This document shows positions 1 to 8,945 of a DNA stretch of 64,000 nucleotides, piece by piece. The first letter of the stretch is position 1. The number at the start of each line of letters is the position of its first letter. This DNA comes from Lacticaseibacillus porcinae. Lineage in GTDB: Bacteria > Bacillota > Bacilli > Lactobacillales > Lactobacillaceae. The position numbers were made by a program, and so were the translations under genes. The notes beneath the pieces are model-generated. The model did no database searches. It saw only the letters and a list, made by a program, of their open reading frames with translations, and was not told where the DNA came from. The stretch covers positions 1 to 64,000 of the forward strand of contig NZ_RHNS01000010.1 in NCBI RefSeq assembly GCF_003946305.1, given 5' to 3'.

Positions 1-182
1 CTGGGACCCTTCAGTACCGGTACTTTGGAACTGGAGATCTAGCAGCGCTCGACAGTTAAGCCCAGATGCTACGGGATAGTCTCCGAGAGTTTAGCGGGCA
101 CTTCCACCCGTCGCGAAGTGAAACGAGTGACCTGCGCTCAGCCACCCACTCCTCATAGGATCCGCCATTATCTTAACACCAT
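1..182 (-). ncRNA. 5' part of a structured RNA-like element (copy 1), cut by window start
   Basis: Read on the minus strand from 182 downward, this stretch aligns with the element at 37,854-38,260. Shared landmarks in the same order are ATGGTGTTA at the 5' end, GGNGGCTNAG, a hairpin with loop GGAAGTG, and CCGGTACTGAAG. Stems differ but stay paired: the GGAAGTG hairpin is closed by CGGG/CCCG here and by CGAGG/CCTCG in the other copy. The next stem is GGAGA/TCTCC here and GGAAGAGC/GCTCTTCC there. No convincing protein is encoded. The rest of the element lies left of the window. The family name is unknown to me. Confidence 0.55.
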
Positions 183-317
183 CACCAACCCGTGGCAAGA
201 CATAAGTTTTATAAACGTTCTTCATAGAAATTGTCATCCAATGTTGATTGACAATTGCCCATCGACTGCCATTTAGAAAGTGATGAATGAAACGTTTTCT
301 TGCGATAAAAACCATCT

Positions 318-353
318 GGTAAACTTTTTACCAAAAATAGGTTAAACTTTAAC
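318..353 (+). promoter_or_regulatory. Two inverted repeats upstream of galR, candidate operators
   Basis: GGTAAACTTTTTACC (318-332) is a perfect 6-bp inverted repeat with a 3-base spacer, followed by GTTAAACTTTAAC (341-353), 6-bp arms with a 1-base spacer. They lie just upstream of a probable -10 (TACACT, 365-370) for the gal genes. Because galR is the first gene of the operon, autoregulation by GalR is the natural inference. CcpA or another regulator is possible. Confidence 0.45.
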
Positions 354-374
354 TTTAGATGTGGTACACTGGTT

Positions 375-1382
375 TTGAGCTCAAGGAGGTGCGTTCTTAT
401 CGCTACGTTAAAAGATATTGCCAAACAAGCCGGCGTCGCAGTCGGCACCGTGTCTCGCGTGCTAAACGGAGATACCACATTATCAGTTGCTACTGATACG
501 CGCGAGCGGATCTTTGCTGCTGCTGAAGCATTGAATTACACCAAGCATCAGCGCACGCAAACCCAATCCGGTGGCACTGTCGCCGTGATGCCTTGGTACA
601 CCGAAGCCGATGAAACTGGCGACTTGTACTATCGGGCGATCCGCTGGGGCGTTGAAAGTCAGTTGAGTCAAGCAGGCTTGGAACTGGTTCGCGTTTTCCC
701 AGGTGATGAATTCCCTGAAATTAATGACTTGATCGGGATGATCGCGATCGGCAAGTACTCACCGGCACAATTGAAAGCGTTTAAAGCGAAGAAATTACCA
801 TTAGTGGTGATCGACCAAGACGTTTTAGCCGCTGATGTCGCTTGCGTGGTACCAGATTTTCAAGCTCCGATCACTGCGATCGCGCAATACTTCTTATCTG
901 AAGGTCATACCAATATCGGCATGTTAGCTGGACAAGAAGAAACGACTGATCATGTGGCCCTTACCGACTTGCGGCCAGCGCTGTTCTCTAGCGCAGTCGT
1001 CGCTGCTGGCGGTCAAAAACCTCAGCTCATCACTGGTAAATTCACTACCGAATCTGGCTACCAAACTATGAGTCAAGCGCTGGATAACCTCCCAGAAGCA
1101 CAGCGCCCGACGGCTTGGTTTGTCGCCTCAGATACGATGGCGATCGGTGCGATCAAAGCCTTACAAGAACACGGCATCAAAGTCCCTGAACAAGTGCGGG
1201 TGATCGGCTTTAACGATTTAGCCGTCGGACGTTTCTTGACGCCAGCTTTATCAACGGTCCATGTCGCCACTGCCGAACTTGGACAAGCGGCGGTACATTT
1301 GCTGACAGACTTGCGCAACGGGACTTACACCCAACCTTTGAAATTAACCATCGCTTCCACTTTACAATTACGCCAAAGCTAA
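375..1382 (+). CDS. galR: LacI-family repressor of galactose operon (GalR)
   Basis: DNA-binding transcriptional regulator expected to repress the gal genes until inducer binds. The N-terminus has the LacI helix-turn-helix (TLKDIAKQAGVAVGTVSRVLNG), followed by a periplasmic-binding-protein-like sensor domain to the end, with the usual family length. It is the first gene of galRKET, 20 bp before galK. The start is odd. A strong AAGGAGG (383-389) sits 9 bases before ATC (399), which aligns with the normal family start, and no ATG or GTG is in frame nearby. The only conventional start is TTG at 375, which would place the RBS inside the coding region. The gene therefore probably starts at ATC 399, or is mis-sequenced. 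Identity as GalR rests on the operon. Confidence 0.88.
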   Translation: MSSRRCVLIATLKDIAKQAGVAVGTVSRVLNGDTTLSVATDTRERIFAAAEALNYTKHQRTQTQSGGTVAVMPWYTEADETGDLYYRAIRWGVESQLSQAGLELVRVFPGDEFPEINDLIGMIAIGKYSPAQLKAFKAKKLPLVVIDQDVLAADVACVVPDFQAPITAIAQYFLSEGHTNIGMLAGQEETTDHVALTDLRPALFSSAVVAAGGQKPQLITGKFTTESGYQTMSQALDNLPEAQRPTAWFVASDTMAIGAIKALQEHGIKVPEQVRVIGFNDLAVGRFLTPALSTVHVATAELGQAAVHLLTDLRNGTYTQPLKLTIASTLQLRQS

Positions 1383-1402
1383 CTTAATCAGGAGAACAAC
1401 TC

Positions 1403-2566
1403 ATGGATAAAACCCAATTAACTCAAGGCTTCACCAAAGCCTTCAACACCGCACCAGAAAGCTTCTACTTTGCTCCAGGCCGCATCAATTTGATCGGCGA
1501 ACATACTGATTACAACGGCGGGCACGTTTTCCCATGTGCGATTTCGTTAGGCACATACGCCGCAGTCGCCGCCAACGATCAAAAGGCCTTGCGGTTGATC
1601 TCTGGTAACTTTGAACAAAACGGCATCATCACTATCGCCTTAGATCAACTCAACTCAGCAAAAGACAACCAATGGAGCGATTACTTCAAAGGCATGGCGC
1701 AAGTCCTTGAGGCTAACGGCGCGAAGTTCACCCACGGCTTAGATGTTTATATCTACGGGAACTTACCAAACGGTGCCGGCTTATCATCTTCTGCTTCTTT
1801 GGAATTATTAGCTGGGACCATCCTCAACACCACCTTCAACGCCGGCTTTGAAATGCTCGACTTGATCAAATTCGGGCAAAAAGTCGAAAACAACTACATC
1901 GGCGTTAACTCTGGGATCATGGATCAATTCGCCATCGGCATGGGCCAAGCAAATCGCGCAACATTCATGGACACCAACACTTTAGCATATGAATCCGTAC
2001 CTGTAGAACTTGGCGACAACGTGATTTTGATCATGAACACCAACAAACGCCGCGAACTTGCTGATTCCAAATACAACGAACGCCGCGCTGAATGCGAAGA
2101 AGCCCTCGCTCGTTTGCAAACGAAACTCGACATCAATTCTTTAGGTGACTTAGATGCTGAAACGTTCGACCAATACAGCTATTTGATCTACGATGCGACG
2201 TTGATCCGTCGCGCTCGCCATGCCGTTTTGGAAAATCAACGGACCTTGCAAGCTGTCACCGCCTTAAAAGCTGGCGAACTCGACGCCTTCTCCCGTTTAG
2301 TTTCTGCTTCTGGCGTGTCCTTAGCTTATGACTATGAGGTGACTGGCAAAGAACTCGACACCTTAGTCCAAACCGCCTTGAAACAACCTGGTGTCTTAGG
2401 CGCACGAATGACTGGTGCCGGATTTGGTGGTTGTGCCATTGCGATCGTCAACAAAGACGCTGTCGACGCCGTTAAATCAGCGGTTGGCGCTGAATATGAA
2501 AAGACGATCGGCTATGCCGCAGACTTTTATGTCGCCGAAATTGCCGACGGTCCCAAAGCTTTATAA
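1403..2566 (+). CDS. galK: Galactokinase
   Basis: Cytoplasmic GHMP kinase that phosphorylates alpha-D-galactose to galactose-1-phosphate with ATP, the first committed step of the Leloir pathway. The galactokinase signature [15 protein letters not shown] lies near residue 27. The GHMP ATP-binding loop [14 protein letters not shown] is near 125, [10 protein letters not shown] near 170, and the C-terminal glycine-rich motif TGAGFGGCA near 335. At 387 aa it is the normal length. A good RBS (CAGGAG) precedes the ATG. It lies between galR and galE; the gap to galE contains a parS-like palindrome. Confidence 0.97.
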   Translation: MDKTQLTQGFTKAFNTAPESFYFAPGRINLIGEHTDYNGGHVFPCAISLGTYAAVAANDQKALRLISGNFEQNGIITIALDQLNSAKDNQWSDYFKGMAQVLEANGAKFTHGLDVYIYGNLPNGAGLSSSASLELLAGTILNTTFNAGFEMLDLIKFGQKVENNYIGVNSGIMDQFAIGMGQANRATFMDTNTLAYESVPVELGDNVILIMNTNKRRELADSKYNERRAECEEALARLQTKLDINSLGDLDAETFDQYSYLIYDATLIRRARHAVLENQRTLQAVTALKAGELDAFSRLVSASGVSLAYDYEVTGKELDTLVQTALKQPGVLGARMTGAGFGGCAIAIVNKDAVDAVKSAVGAEYEKTIGYAADFYVAEIADGPKAL

Positions 2567-2571
2567 GACGT

Positions 2572-2587
2572 TGTTTCACGTGAAACT
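2572..2587. promoter_or_regulatory. parS-like site (ParB/Spo0J binding) between galK and galE
   Basis: TGTTTCACGTGAAACT matches the 16-bp bacterial parS consensus TGTTTCACGTGAAACA at all positions but the last, and is a near-perfect palindrome. It lies about 46 kb from oriC, where origin-proximal parS sites are expected. I found no second copy by eye and no parA/parB in the window. Confidence 0.82.
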
Positions 2588-2605
2588 CGAAAGGAAGAAA
2601 ATCTG

Positions 2606-3598
2606 ATGACTATTGCTGTTTTAGGTGGCGCCGGCTATATCGGCTCTCATACTGTTGCCCAACTCGTTAAAGCAGGCCAAGATGTGGTCGTGCTCGATAA
2701 TTTGATCACTGGCCACAAACGCGCCGTTGATCCCAAAGCCCGCTTTTATCAAGGCGACATTCGCGATTACCATTTCTTGAGCCAAGTGTTCTCCAAAGAA
2801 AAAATCGACGGTGTCATTCACTTCGCCGCCTTCTCCATTGTCCCAGAATCAATGAAAGATCCATTGAAGTACTTTGATAACAACACTTCTGGCATGATCA
2901 CCTTGTTGGAAGCAATGAACGAATTCGGCATTAAAAAGATCGTCTTTTCCTCCACTGCCGCAACTTACGGCGAACCAAAACAAGTGCCAATTCACGAAGA
3001 TGATCCCCAAGTGCCAACCAACCCTTACGGTGAATCTAAGTTAGCAATGGAAAAAATCATCAAGTGGGCTGACGTCGCATACGGTATCAAATTCGTTGCC
3101 TTGCGTTACTTCAACGTCGCTGGTGCCATGCCAGACGGTTCCATTGGTGAAGATCACCATCCCGAAACGCATTTGATCCCGATCATTTTACAAGCAGCCG
3201 CTGGTACACGCGACGGTTTGCAAATCTTCGGCGATGACTATCCCACTAAAGACGGCACCAATGTCCGCGACTATGTTCATGTCGTCGACCTCGCCAATGC
3301 GCATATCCTCGCGATGAAGTATTTGTCGGAAGGCCATGAATCAAACGCCTTTAACTTAGGCTCTGCGACTGGTTTCTCTAACTTAGAAATCCTCAACGCT
3401 GCTCGCAAAGTCACTGGCCAACCGATCCCTGCTAAGATCGGCCCTCGCCGCCCAGGCGATCCATCAACATTGATCGCTGCATCTGACAAAGCCCGTACTA
3501 TTTTAGGCTGGAAGCCGAAATTCGATGATGTTGAACAAGTGATCGCTACTGCTTGGAACTGGCATCAAACTCACCCAGAAGGTTTTGGAGATAAGTAA
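2606..3598 (+). CDS. galE: UDP-glucose 4-epimerase
   Basis: NAD-dependent short-chain dehydrogenase-type epimerase that interconverts UDP-galactose and UDP-glucose, closing the Leloir cycle and feeding exopolysaccharide and wall precursors. The N-terminal Rossmann motif GGAGYIGSH starts at residue 7. The catalytic YGESK (Tyr and Lys of YxxxK) is near 146, preceded by the SSTAATYG stretch that carries the catalytic Ser/Thr. At 330 aa it is a typical length. An RBS (GGAAG) lies upstream. The stop codon is separated from the galT ATG by one base, so the two genes are probably translationally coupled. Confidence 0.97.
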   Translation: MTIAVLGGAGYIGSHTVAQLVKAGQDVVVLDNLITGHKRAVDPKARFYQGDIRDYHFLSQVFSKEKIDGVIHFAAFSIVPESMKDPLKYFDNNTSGMITLLEAMNEFGIKKIVFSSTAATYGEPKQVPIHEDDPQVPTNPYGESKLAMEKIIKWADVAYGIKFVALRYFNVAGAMPDGSIGEDHHPETHLIPIILQAAAGTRDGLQIFGDDYPTKDGTNVRDYVHVVDLANAHILAMKYLSEGHESNAFNLGSATGFSNLEILNAARKVTGQPIPAKIGPRRPGDPSTLIAASDKARTILGWKPKFDDVEQVIATAWNWHQTHPEGFGDK

Positions 3599-3599
3599 T

Positions 3600-5063
3600 A
3601 TGAATGCTATCGAAGCTCACGTCAACTACTGCTTACAACTTAATCCCACTCTCACCCCAATGGATCGCCTTTACTTGATCAACCGCGTGCGCAACTTAGT
3701 CGGTGATGCCACCGACACTGTCCACGCACAAGCTGATCCCTTAGCTAACTTAGACGCCTTAGTTGCTGGTGCCGTTAAAAATGGTGCCATCGACGACTTA
3801 GGTCCCGCCAAGCAGATCTTAGAAGCTGAATTAATGGCCCTTGGTACCCCAACGCCTGCTCAAGCTAACGCGAAATTCTGGTCTGAATACCAAACTTCAC
3901 CAAAAGCAGCGACAGATTGGTTTTTCCAATTATCTCGCGCTAACAACTACATTCAAACGCGTGCCATCGCCAAAAACATCGCCTACACCACGCCGACTGA
4001 ATATGGTGACTTAGAGATCACGATCAACTTATCTAAGCCTGAAAAAGATCCCAAAGCCATCGCCGCAGCCGCCCATGCCGCCAAGTCTGGTTACCCTGCT
4101 TGTCAGTTATGCATGGAAAACGAAGGCTACGCCGGACGTTTAGACTACCCTGCTCGCGCCAATCATCGCATTATTCGCTTTGGCTTAGCTGGTAAAACTT
4201 GGGGCTTTCAATATTCGCCTTATGCTTACTTCAATGAACATGCCATTTTCCTCGATGCGGTCCATGAACCGATGCATATCAACGGTCAAACCTTCACTAA
4301 CTTGTTGGACTTGACCACGATGTTGCCGCATTACTTCGTCGGCTCAAACGCAGATCTGCCGATCGTCGGTGGCTCAATGCTCGCTCATGAACATTATCAA
4401 GGCGGCCGCCACACCTTTGCGATGGCCAAAGCACAGATTCAAAAAGCGATCACGATCCCAGGGTTCGAAAAGGTTGAGGCTGGCATCGTGCACTGGCCAA
4501 TGAGTGTGATCCGCTTAACTGCCAGTGATCGCACTGAATTATCCCGCGCTGCGGAACATATCCGTGCCACTTGGGCAGCTTACTCAGATGCTTCAGTGTC
4601 GATCAAAGCGTACGCCGCAGACGGCACACCGCATCACACCATCACGCCGATCGCCCGCCGCGTTGGCGATGCCTATCAACTCGACTTGGTGTTGCGCGAC
4701 AATCAAACCTCTGAACAATATCCTGATGGTATTTTCCATCCCCATCAAGATGTCCAACACATCAAAAAAGAAAATATCGGCTTGATCGAAGTCATGGGCT
4801 TGGCGATCCTCCCAGCGCGGTTATTGACAGAACTTGCTGAAGTGCAAAAGTACCTGCTTGATCAGCCTAACCACATCGCTGAGATGCACAAACCTTGGGC
4901 TGATGAACTGAAGGCGACACAAACTTGGTCTGCAGACACGGCACAAGCGCAACTGCAACAAGCAGTGGGGAAAGTCTTCGCTCGCGTCCTTGAAGACGCC
5001 GGCGTATTTAAACAAACTGACGCAGGGCTTGCTGCCTTTGACCGCTTCATCGCTGCGCTATAA
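3600..5063 (+). CDS. galT: Galactose-1-phosphate uridylyltransferase, Firmicutes type
   Basis: Transfers UMP from UDP-glucose to galactose-1-phosphate, giving UDP-galactose and glucose-1-phosphate. The protein is the long (487 aa) Firmicutes form rather than the roughly 350 aa enterobacterial form. The AHEHYQGGRH motif near residue 260 contains the HxH expected around the nucleotidylated histidine. A start at 3600 is chosen because GGAG lies 9 bases upstream and the galE stop is directly adjacent; an in-frame start at 3585 would overlap galE. It is the last gene of the operon, followed by a bidirectional terminator. Confidence 0.96.
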   Translation: MNAIEAHVNYCLQLNPTLTPMDRLYLINRVRNLVGDATDTVHAQADPLANLDALVAGAVKNGAIDDLGPAKQILEAELMALGTPTPAQANAKFWSEYQTSPKAATDWFFQLSRANNYIQTRAIAKNIAYTTPTEYGDLEITINLSKPEKDPKAIAAAAHAAKSGYPACQLCMENEGYAGRLDYPARANHRIIRFGLAGKTWGFQYSPYAYFNEHAIFLDAVHEPMHINGQTFTNLLDLTTMLPHYFVGSNADLPIVGGSMLAHEHYQGGRHTFAMAKAQIQKAITIPGFEKVEAGIVHWPMSVIRLTASDRTELSRAAEHIRATWAAYSDASVSIKAYAADGTPHHTITPIARRVGDAYQLDLVLRDNQTSEQYPDGIFHPHQDVQHIKKENIGLIEVMGLAILPARLLTELAEVQKYLLDQPNHIAEMHKPWADELKATQTWSADTAQAQLQQAVGKVFARVLEDAGVFKQTDAGLAAFDRFIAAL

Positions 5064-5066
5064 ATT

Positions 5067-5114
5067 AAACAGCCATCCTAATCGACAAAACGTCGACTTG
5101 GATGGCTGTTTTAA
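5067..5114. terminator. Bidirectional terminator between galT and the lipoprotein gene
   Basis: Arms AAACAGCCATCC and GGATGGCTGTTT enclose a smaller CGAC/GTCG hairpin. T-rich or A-rich flanks on both sides serve the two convergent transcripts. Confidence 0.85.
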
Positions 5115-5120
5115 TGAAAA

Positions 5121-5384
5121 CTATTCCGTGATCTGGGTGCCAAAACGGTCATACGCGGTTGCGTGCCACCCATCACAAGAGACCTTTGCTTGCACCTGAT
5201 ACCAGTTGTGATCATCCCATGAAAGATACCATTGATGATTGGGGCGCTGAACTAAAGTCCCCACTTGATGCGACTGCTGAGCAACCACAGCAAATCGTCG
5301 TACTGGCGTCGCAGTCGATTGATTTGAACAACCACCTGATCCGATCAAGAGACTCAACAGCAGCACCCCAAGTCGCCAATTCAC
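5121..5384 (-). CDS. Small putative lipoprotein, last gene of the paralogue operon
   Basis: Product of about 87 aa with a short N-region containing Arg, a hydrophobic stretch (LGVLLLSLLIG) and a cysteine after SGG, which resembles a lipoprotein signal although the -3 residue is not ideal. The exported part is rich in Trp, Tyr and His. The GTG start at 5384 overlaps the upstream stop as GTGA, with GAGGA just before it, implying translational coupling. A TTG start at 5405 would lengthen it by 7 residues. It belongs to no family I recognise. Being last in an operon of five related genes suggests a shared function, but that is inference. Confidence 0.6.
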   Translation of the reverse strand: MNWRLGVLLLSLLIGSGGCSNQSTATPVRRFAVVAQQSHQVGTLVQRPNHQWYLSWDDHNWYQVQAKVSCDGWHATAYDRFGTQITE

Positions 5385-6235
5385 GCTTGTTCCTCGGCTT
5401 GCCAATAAGTAACTTCATGGGCATTGGCATTGCAATACCAACCGCGTTGATGCATGACACGCGCTAAGCCACACCAGCCTGCCAACTTATCCAGATCTCC
5501 AACCAGCATCCAGCTTGACGCTTGGCGAGCTGGCACGATCCGCATGTCACTGCCGTTGATCACCAGGCGAACATATTGCGGCCAAGCGCCACCACGAGCG
5601 CTTTCGTTGAGTTGCAGATGCTCCTTTTCAAACGCTTCTGTAAAACCAGGCGTCAACGCTTGTGTGATCACCTGATCGCTGAGGCGGCCGACCCGTTTGT
5701 TGTTGCCTCTCAATCCCATCCCCATTGGCCGTCCAGAGACGCTGCTGATCAAATCATCTGCCCACAACTGCGCCAGTTGCACCGGATGCAAATAGCGACT
5801 GAAGTCCTGTTTCGATTCACGATCGGCTTCGGCACGATCGATGCGGTCAAGGTCGCGTGCCACTTGAGCTTCATCGAGTTGATCGACTCGGATCAACTCA
5901 AATTCCGAATCATCGACATAACCGTGAGGGTCAAGAAACGTCACGTCTGAATGAAAATGAAAATCGTCCAACCGGTTTTGCAACATTTTCTGTCGAAGTG
6001 GTGCTAATAACATCTTTGAATTCAAATGATATTGCACGTAGTCGTTGGTGAACTCACCAACTCTGACGCTTGAATCACTATCATCAGGATCACGCAACCA
6101 AATCGATGCCTCGGATGAATAGGATTCACCACGCAGATCTTGATACGCTGGTCGATACAGGACAAATAACCGGCTAGATGCTTGCTTGATGGTTTGATCT
6201 AATGCAATTGCTTCGCTTAAAGTCGTGATTTTCAT
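5381..6235 (-). CDS. Unknown protein, paralogue 5 of a tandem family
   Basis: 284 aa, soluble, acidic, no recognised domain. The N-terminus resembles its upstream neighbours: a TL..A start, then RLFVLYRPAYQDLRGESY, then RDPDD, almost the same as the paralogue at 8006-8932 (LFVTYLPPYQDLRGKIY, RDPED). A middle segment resembles the others (LIRVDQLDEAQVARDLDRI, then QDF). The C-terminus has VGDLDKLAGWCGL, matching the ADL..LGL segment of the family. RBS AGGAGG sits before ATG. It overlaps the lipoprotein gene by 4 bases and lies 11 bases after the preceding gene. No function can be assigned. Confidence 0.75.
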   Translation of the reverse strand: MKITTLSEAIALDQTIKQASSRLFVLYRPAYQDLRGESYSSEASIWLRDPDDSDSSVRVGEFTNDYVQYHLNSKMLLAPLRQKMLQNRLDDFHFHSDVTFLDPHGYVDDSEFELIRVDQLDEAQVARDLDRIDRAEADRESKQDFSRYLHPVQLAQLWADDLISSVSGRPMGMGLRGNNKRVGRLSDQVITQALTPGFTEAFEKEHLQLNESARGGAWPQYVRLVINGSDMRIVPARQASSWMLVGDLDKLAGWCGLARVMHQRGWYCNANAHEVTYWQAEEQA

Positions 6236-6246
6236 GTGAACTCCTC

Positions 6247-7206
6247 CTAATCGAAAATATCTTCTTCGTCATCATCGAAGAAATCGTCTTCGTCTTCGTC
6301 ATAATCGATCCCAGTGACGTAGAACCCCCCATCACGATCATCTGTCACCTCACGACCATGATCGTCAAGATAATCAAGTAGGCCAAAATGTTGATAAACG
6401 TCGGCGGCATCATGCATCTGTAAAACAAAATGATCATCGCGATGTTTGATCAACACCGCCATATACCCTTCTTCGTCATCATCTGATTCATAAAAGCGGA
6501 TCACCGGGTCTCCCAGGCGAAAATCAAACTCGGTATCTGCATCAGTTAATCGAACATAGTGTGCATTAAATAACTTCTCCCAATTATCACTTAACGCATC
6601 GGCAATTTCAGAATCTTTGCGAATTTGAAACGTCATCAAAGCTGGCACGTGATCATCAATCCGCATGGTATTTTTCATCAACGCACGTTTGAACGCTTGA
6701 ACATCGATGAAATCCTCAAACTTCGCCGAGGCTTCACGTTGTTTTAGCGCGGTTTGTTCAGCCTCAATGCGACTTTCTAAATCTTGACGGCTCACTTGAT
6801 CTAACCAGATCACGTCGCCTTCGGTGGTCGGCTCAGCAAAAAAGTCTTCAGTTTCAAAGGTATCTTTTAACACTGATGCAACCAATTGCGGCAATTCATC
6901 GCGTTTTGTCTGCGACGGTCCAAAACTTGGATGTGTCATCGGACCACCAAATGGTCCTGAAGCAAATGGATTGATCATACTAGGACGTTTGCCACTGAAT
7001 CCAAGTGGTGGCATCCCCACACCGCCACGCTCATCACTAGACCACAACACTTGATGGCGATCATTTTTTGCTACCACGATCAACGCAGGGTCTTTTTTAA
7101 CGCCGATCGCATTGACATAGGCGGGATAAAATCCCACTGTTAAAGAGCCATCGCTACCAGCAACTTTTTCATAAACCATCATTGCTTGAGATAAAGTCAA
7201 CGTCAT
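6247..7206 (-). CDS. Unknown protein, paralogue 4 of a tandem family
   Basis: 319 aa, the longest member. The N-terminus (MTLTLSQAM, then LTVGFYPAYVNAIG) carries the Y.PAY signature of the family. A Gly/Pro-rich insert near residues 70-95 (PPLGFSGKRP, FASGPFGGP) is absent from the siblings. The central helix-like region (WLDQVSRQDLESRIEAEQ) matches the other copies. The C-terminus has MHDAADVYQHFGLLDYL and DGGFYVTGID, followed by an extremely acidic tail (DEDEDDFFDDDEEDIFD). No signal peptide or membrane segment is visible. RBS AGGAGG precedes the ATG. The function is unknown. Confidence 0.75.
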   Translation of the reverse strand: MTLTLSQAMMVYEKVAGSDGSLTVGFYPAYVNAIGVKKDPALIVVAKNDRHQVLWSSDERGGVGMPPLGFSGKRPSMINPFASGPFGGPMTHPSFGPSQTKRDELPQLVASVLKDTFETEDFFAEPTTEGDVIWLDQVSRQDLESRIEAEQTALKQREASAKFEDFIDVQAFKRALMKNTMRIDDHVPALMTFQIRKDSEIADALSDNWEKLFNAHYVRLTDADTEFDFRLGDPVIRFYESDDDEEGYMAVLIKHRDDHFVLQMHDAADVYQHFGLLDYLDDHGREVTDDRDGGFYVTGIDYDEDEDDFFDDDEEDIFD

Positions 7207-7218
7207 GTTTTTTTCCTC

Positions 7219-8016
7219 CTAATTTAAGACAAAACCGCCATCAGCTTGCTTAACAAATTGCCACCCTGCTGCCACAAAAGTTGTGATCAACCCTAACGCT
7301 TGCATTAACGCGGCAGTTTGACTGATCAAAAAGCGATACCCACCGGGATATTGGTAGATCACGATCCCATCGCCTTTAACAAATGGCGCAAACGCAGGGA
7401 TCACCTCACCGGAAAGTGACATATCGCGAGTGGCGACAACTGCTTGGTCAGCAAAGTGCTGTTCAAAATCTGACTTGGTGAGTGCAATTGCTGGGGCTTG
7501 ATCAAGGGAGCGGCCAGCTTGCCAGTCCATCGACAAGCTCCCACCCACAACGATCATGGGATCAATTTCACGACTGCGGTCGCCAACCATCACATAATTG
7601 AAATACCAACGCATCGTTCCTGAGTCGAGTAACTGCCAAATATTTTGACCAGAAAGTTTTGTCGCCGATAGTTGTTGACTCAACGTCCATCGTTGCTGGT
7701 GCGCCTTTAAATCAACCTCATCCGCCCAAATTTCCGTCGTTGGCTCAAAGGCTGCATCGATCAAAAAGCCGTCTGGCGCTTGATATTGTTCGACGCATGT
7801 TTCCACCACCGTCGCAAGCCACGGCATCGTGTCATCGACCCAATCACTATGTGGTGCACCGCGACGATGCATCAAACAGCGACCGCCTAACCAAACTTCA
7901 AAGCCTGCCGGAAAGTCTTGTGTCGCTGGCAAATATCGCACGCGCATCTCTGGTGACATCCGCGTCATCGTGCTTTGAATCGTCATTGCTAAATCAAGGG
8001 TCAATTCATCGATCAT
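7219..8016 (-). CDS. Unknown protein, paralogue 3 of a tandem family
   Basis: 265 aa from the ATG at 8016, which has AAGGTGG 9 bases upstream; a longer start at 8046 is less likely. It is the most diverged copy. The N-terminus MIDELTLDLAMTIQST is followed by RVRYLPATQDFPAGFEVWL, equivalent to the Y.PAYQD signature. The central region reads IWADEVDLKAHQQRW. The C-terminus reads ISQTAALMQALGLITTF and DGGFVLN, the family ending. The start overlaps the previous stop by 11 bases, so translation is likely coupled. No known domain. Confidence 0.72.
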   Translation of the reverse strand: MIDELTLDLAMTIQSTMTRMSPEMRVRYLPATQDFPAGFEVWLGGRCLMHRRGAPHSDWVDDTMPWLATVVETCVEQYQAPDGFLIDAAFEPTTEIWADEVDLKAHQQRWTLSQQLSATKLSGQNIWQLLDSGTMRWYFNYVMVGDRSREIDPMIVVGGSLSMDWQAGRSLDQAPAIALTKSDFEQHFADQAVVATRDMSLSGEVIPAFAPFVKGDGIVIYQYPGGYRFLISQTAALMQALGLITTFVAAGWQFVKQADGGFVLN

Positions 8017-8932
8017 CTTTTGCCACCACCTTAAAGCCGCCATCATCAGTTAACGTGAATGTTTGGTCTGCTTGAGCAAAGCGTTCTGGCAACTTTAACC
8101 ACTGTGCCAAAGCACCGCTGCCAACGACGATCAACTTGTACCAACGCTCCTCTTCATCGTCGAAAAATGAACCTTGAGGCGATGCCACCAAATATAGACG
8201 CGCACCAGCTACTGTCGTTTGTAAAAAACGTTCACCACCACCAAGTTTGATGTTGTTTCCCAGTTGTTGACCCACTACCTTGGCCACCGCATATTGGTCG
8301 AAGAGGTGATCCAAATCAGGTTGTTTCAACACCCCTAACGCCACGCTGTCGGTGTAGTTGTTCGTCAAATACATCACCTCTGGAAAGATTCGTGGATGTG
8401 GAGGCAGTTGCTCCACGATCCCACGGTAATCGGCATGACGCATGACTGTGTCGTATAAGTTATCTGCCAATGCCGCTTGATCGATCAATGAGACAAAGTC
8501 TTGATGTGCGACTTTTGATTTGGCAACATCTTGCAGTTGCCGGTCGATTAAATTCACTTCATCATGGCTCATCTTCTCAACCATAAGCGGTTGGTATTCA
8601 GCTTCTGGCACTGGGTTTAACACTGGGACATAAGCTTTTGGATCAAGGCGCGGCCAAAGCTTTGTCATCACGTCACTCGCCATTTTTCGCCGTTTCTCGC
8701 TGAGTAGCAGTTCACCATTTTGATTGGAATGATTGAAGACTAATACTGACCCCGCAGATAACACAGCTGAAACTTCGGGGTCTTCAGGATCGCGACAACC
8801 CACTTCAAAATTTGCAGGATAGATTTTACCTCGTAGATCTTGATACGGCGGCAAATAAGTGACAAATAGTCGTGGCGACACTGTCTTAAGGGCATCATCG
8901 AAAGTTTTCGCCATTTTAAGTGTGATAATCAT
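8006..8932 (-). CDS. Unknown protein, paralogue 2 of a tandem family
   Basis: 308 aa from the ATG at 8932, preceded by AAGGAGG at ideal spacing; a start at 8998 would run into the upstream gene. Family features in order: MIITLKMAKTFDDAL; LFVTYLPPYQDLRGKIYP with CRDPEDPE (about residues 20-50); the central VEKMSHDEVNLIDRQLQ and HQDFVSLIDQ; and the C-terminal GALAQWLKLPERF with LTDDGGFKVV. It is most similar to the paralogue at 5381-6235, so the array is not a simple recent duplication of neighbours. No enzyme motif, signal peptide or membrane helix is visible. Confidence 0.75.
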   Translation of the reverse strand: MIITLKMAKTFDDALKTVSPRLFVTYLPPYQDLRGKIYPANFEVGCRDPEDPEVSAVLSAGSVLVFNHSNQNGELLLSEKRRKMASDVMTKLWPRLDPKAYVPVLNPVPEAEYQPLMVEKMSHDEVNLIDRQLQDVAKSKVAHQDFVSLIDQAALADNLYDTVMRHADYRGIVEQLPPHPRIFPEVMYLTNNYTDSVALGVLKQPDLDHLFDQYAVAKVVGQQLGNNIKLGGGERFLQTTVAGARLYLVASPQGSFFDDEEERWYKLIVVGSGALAQWLKLPERFAQADQTFTLTDDGGFKVVAKDDR

Positions 8933-8945
8933 ATGCTCCTCCTTG

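Noticed and set aside
91-478. Minus-strand frames upstream of galR
   Set aside because: They overlap the structured element, the gal promoter and galR; no RBS.
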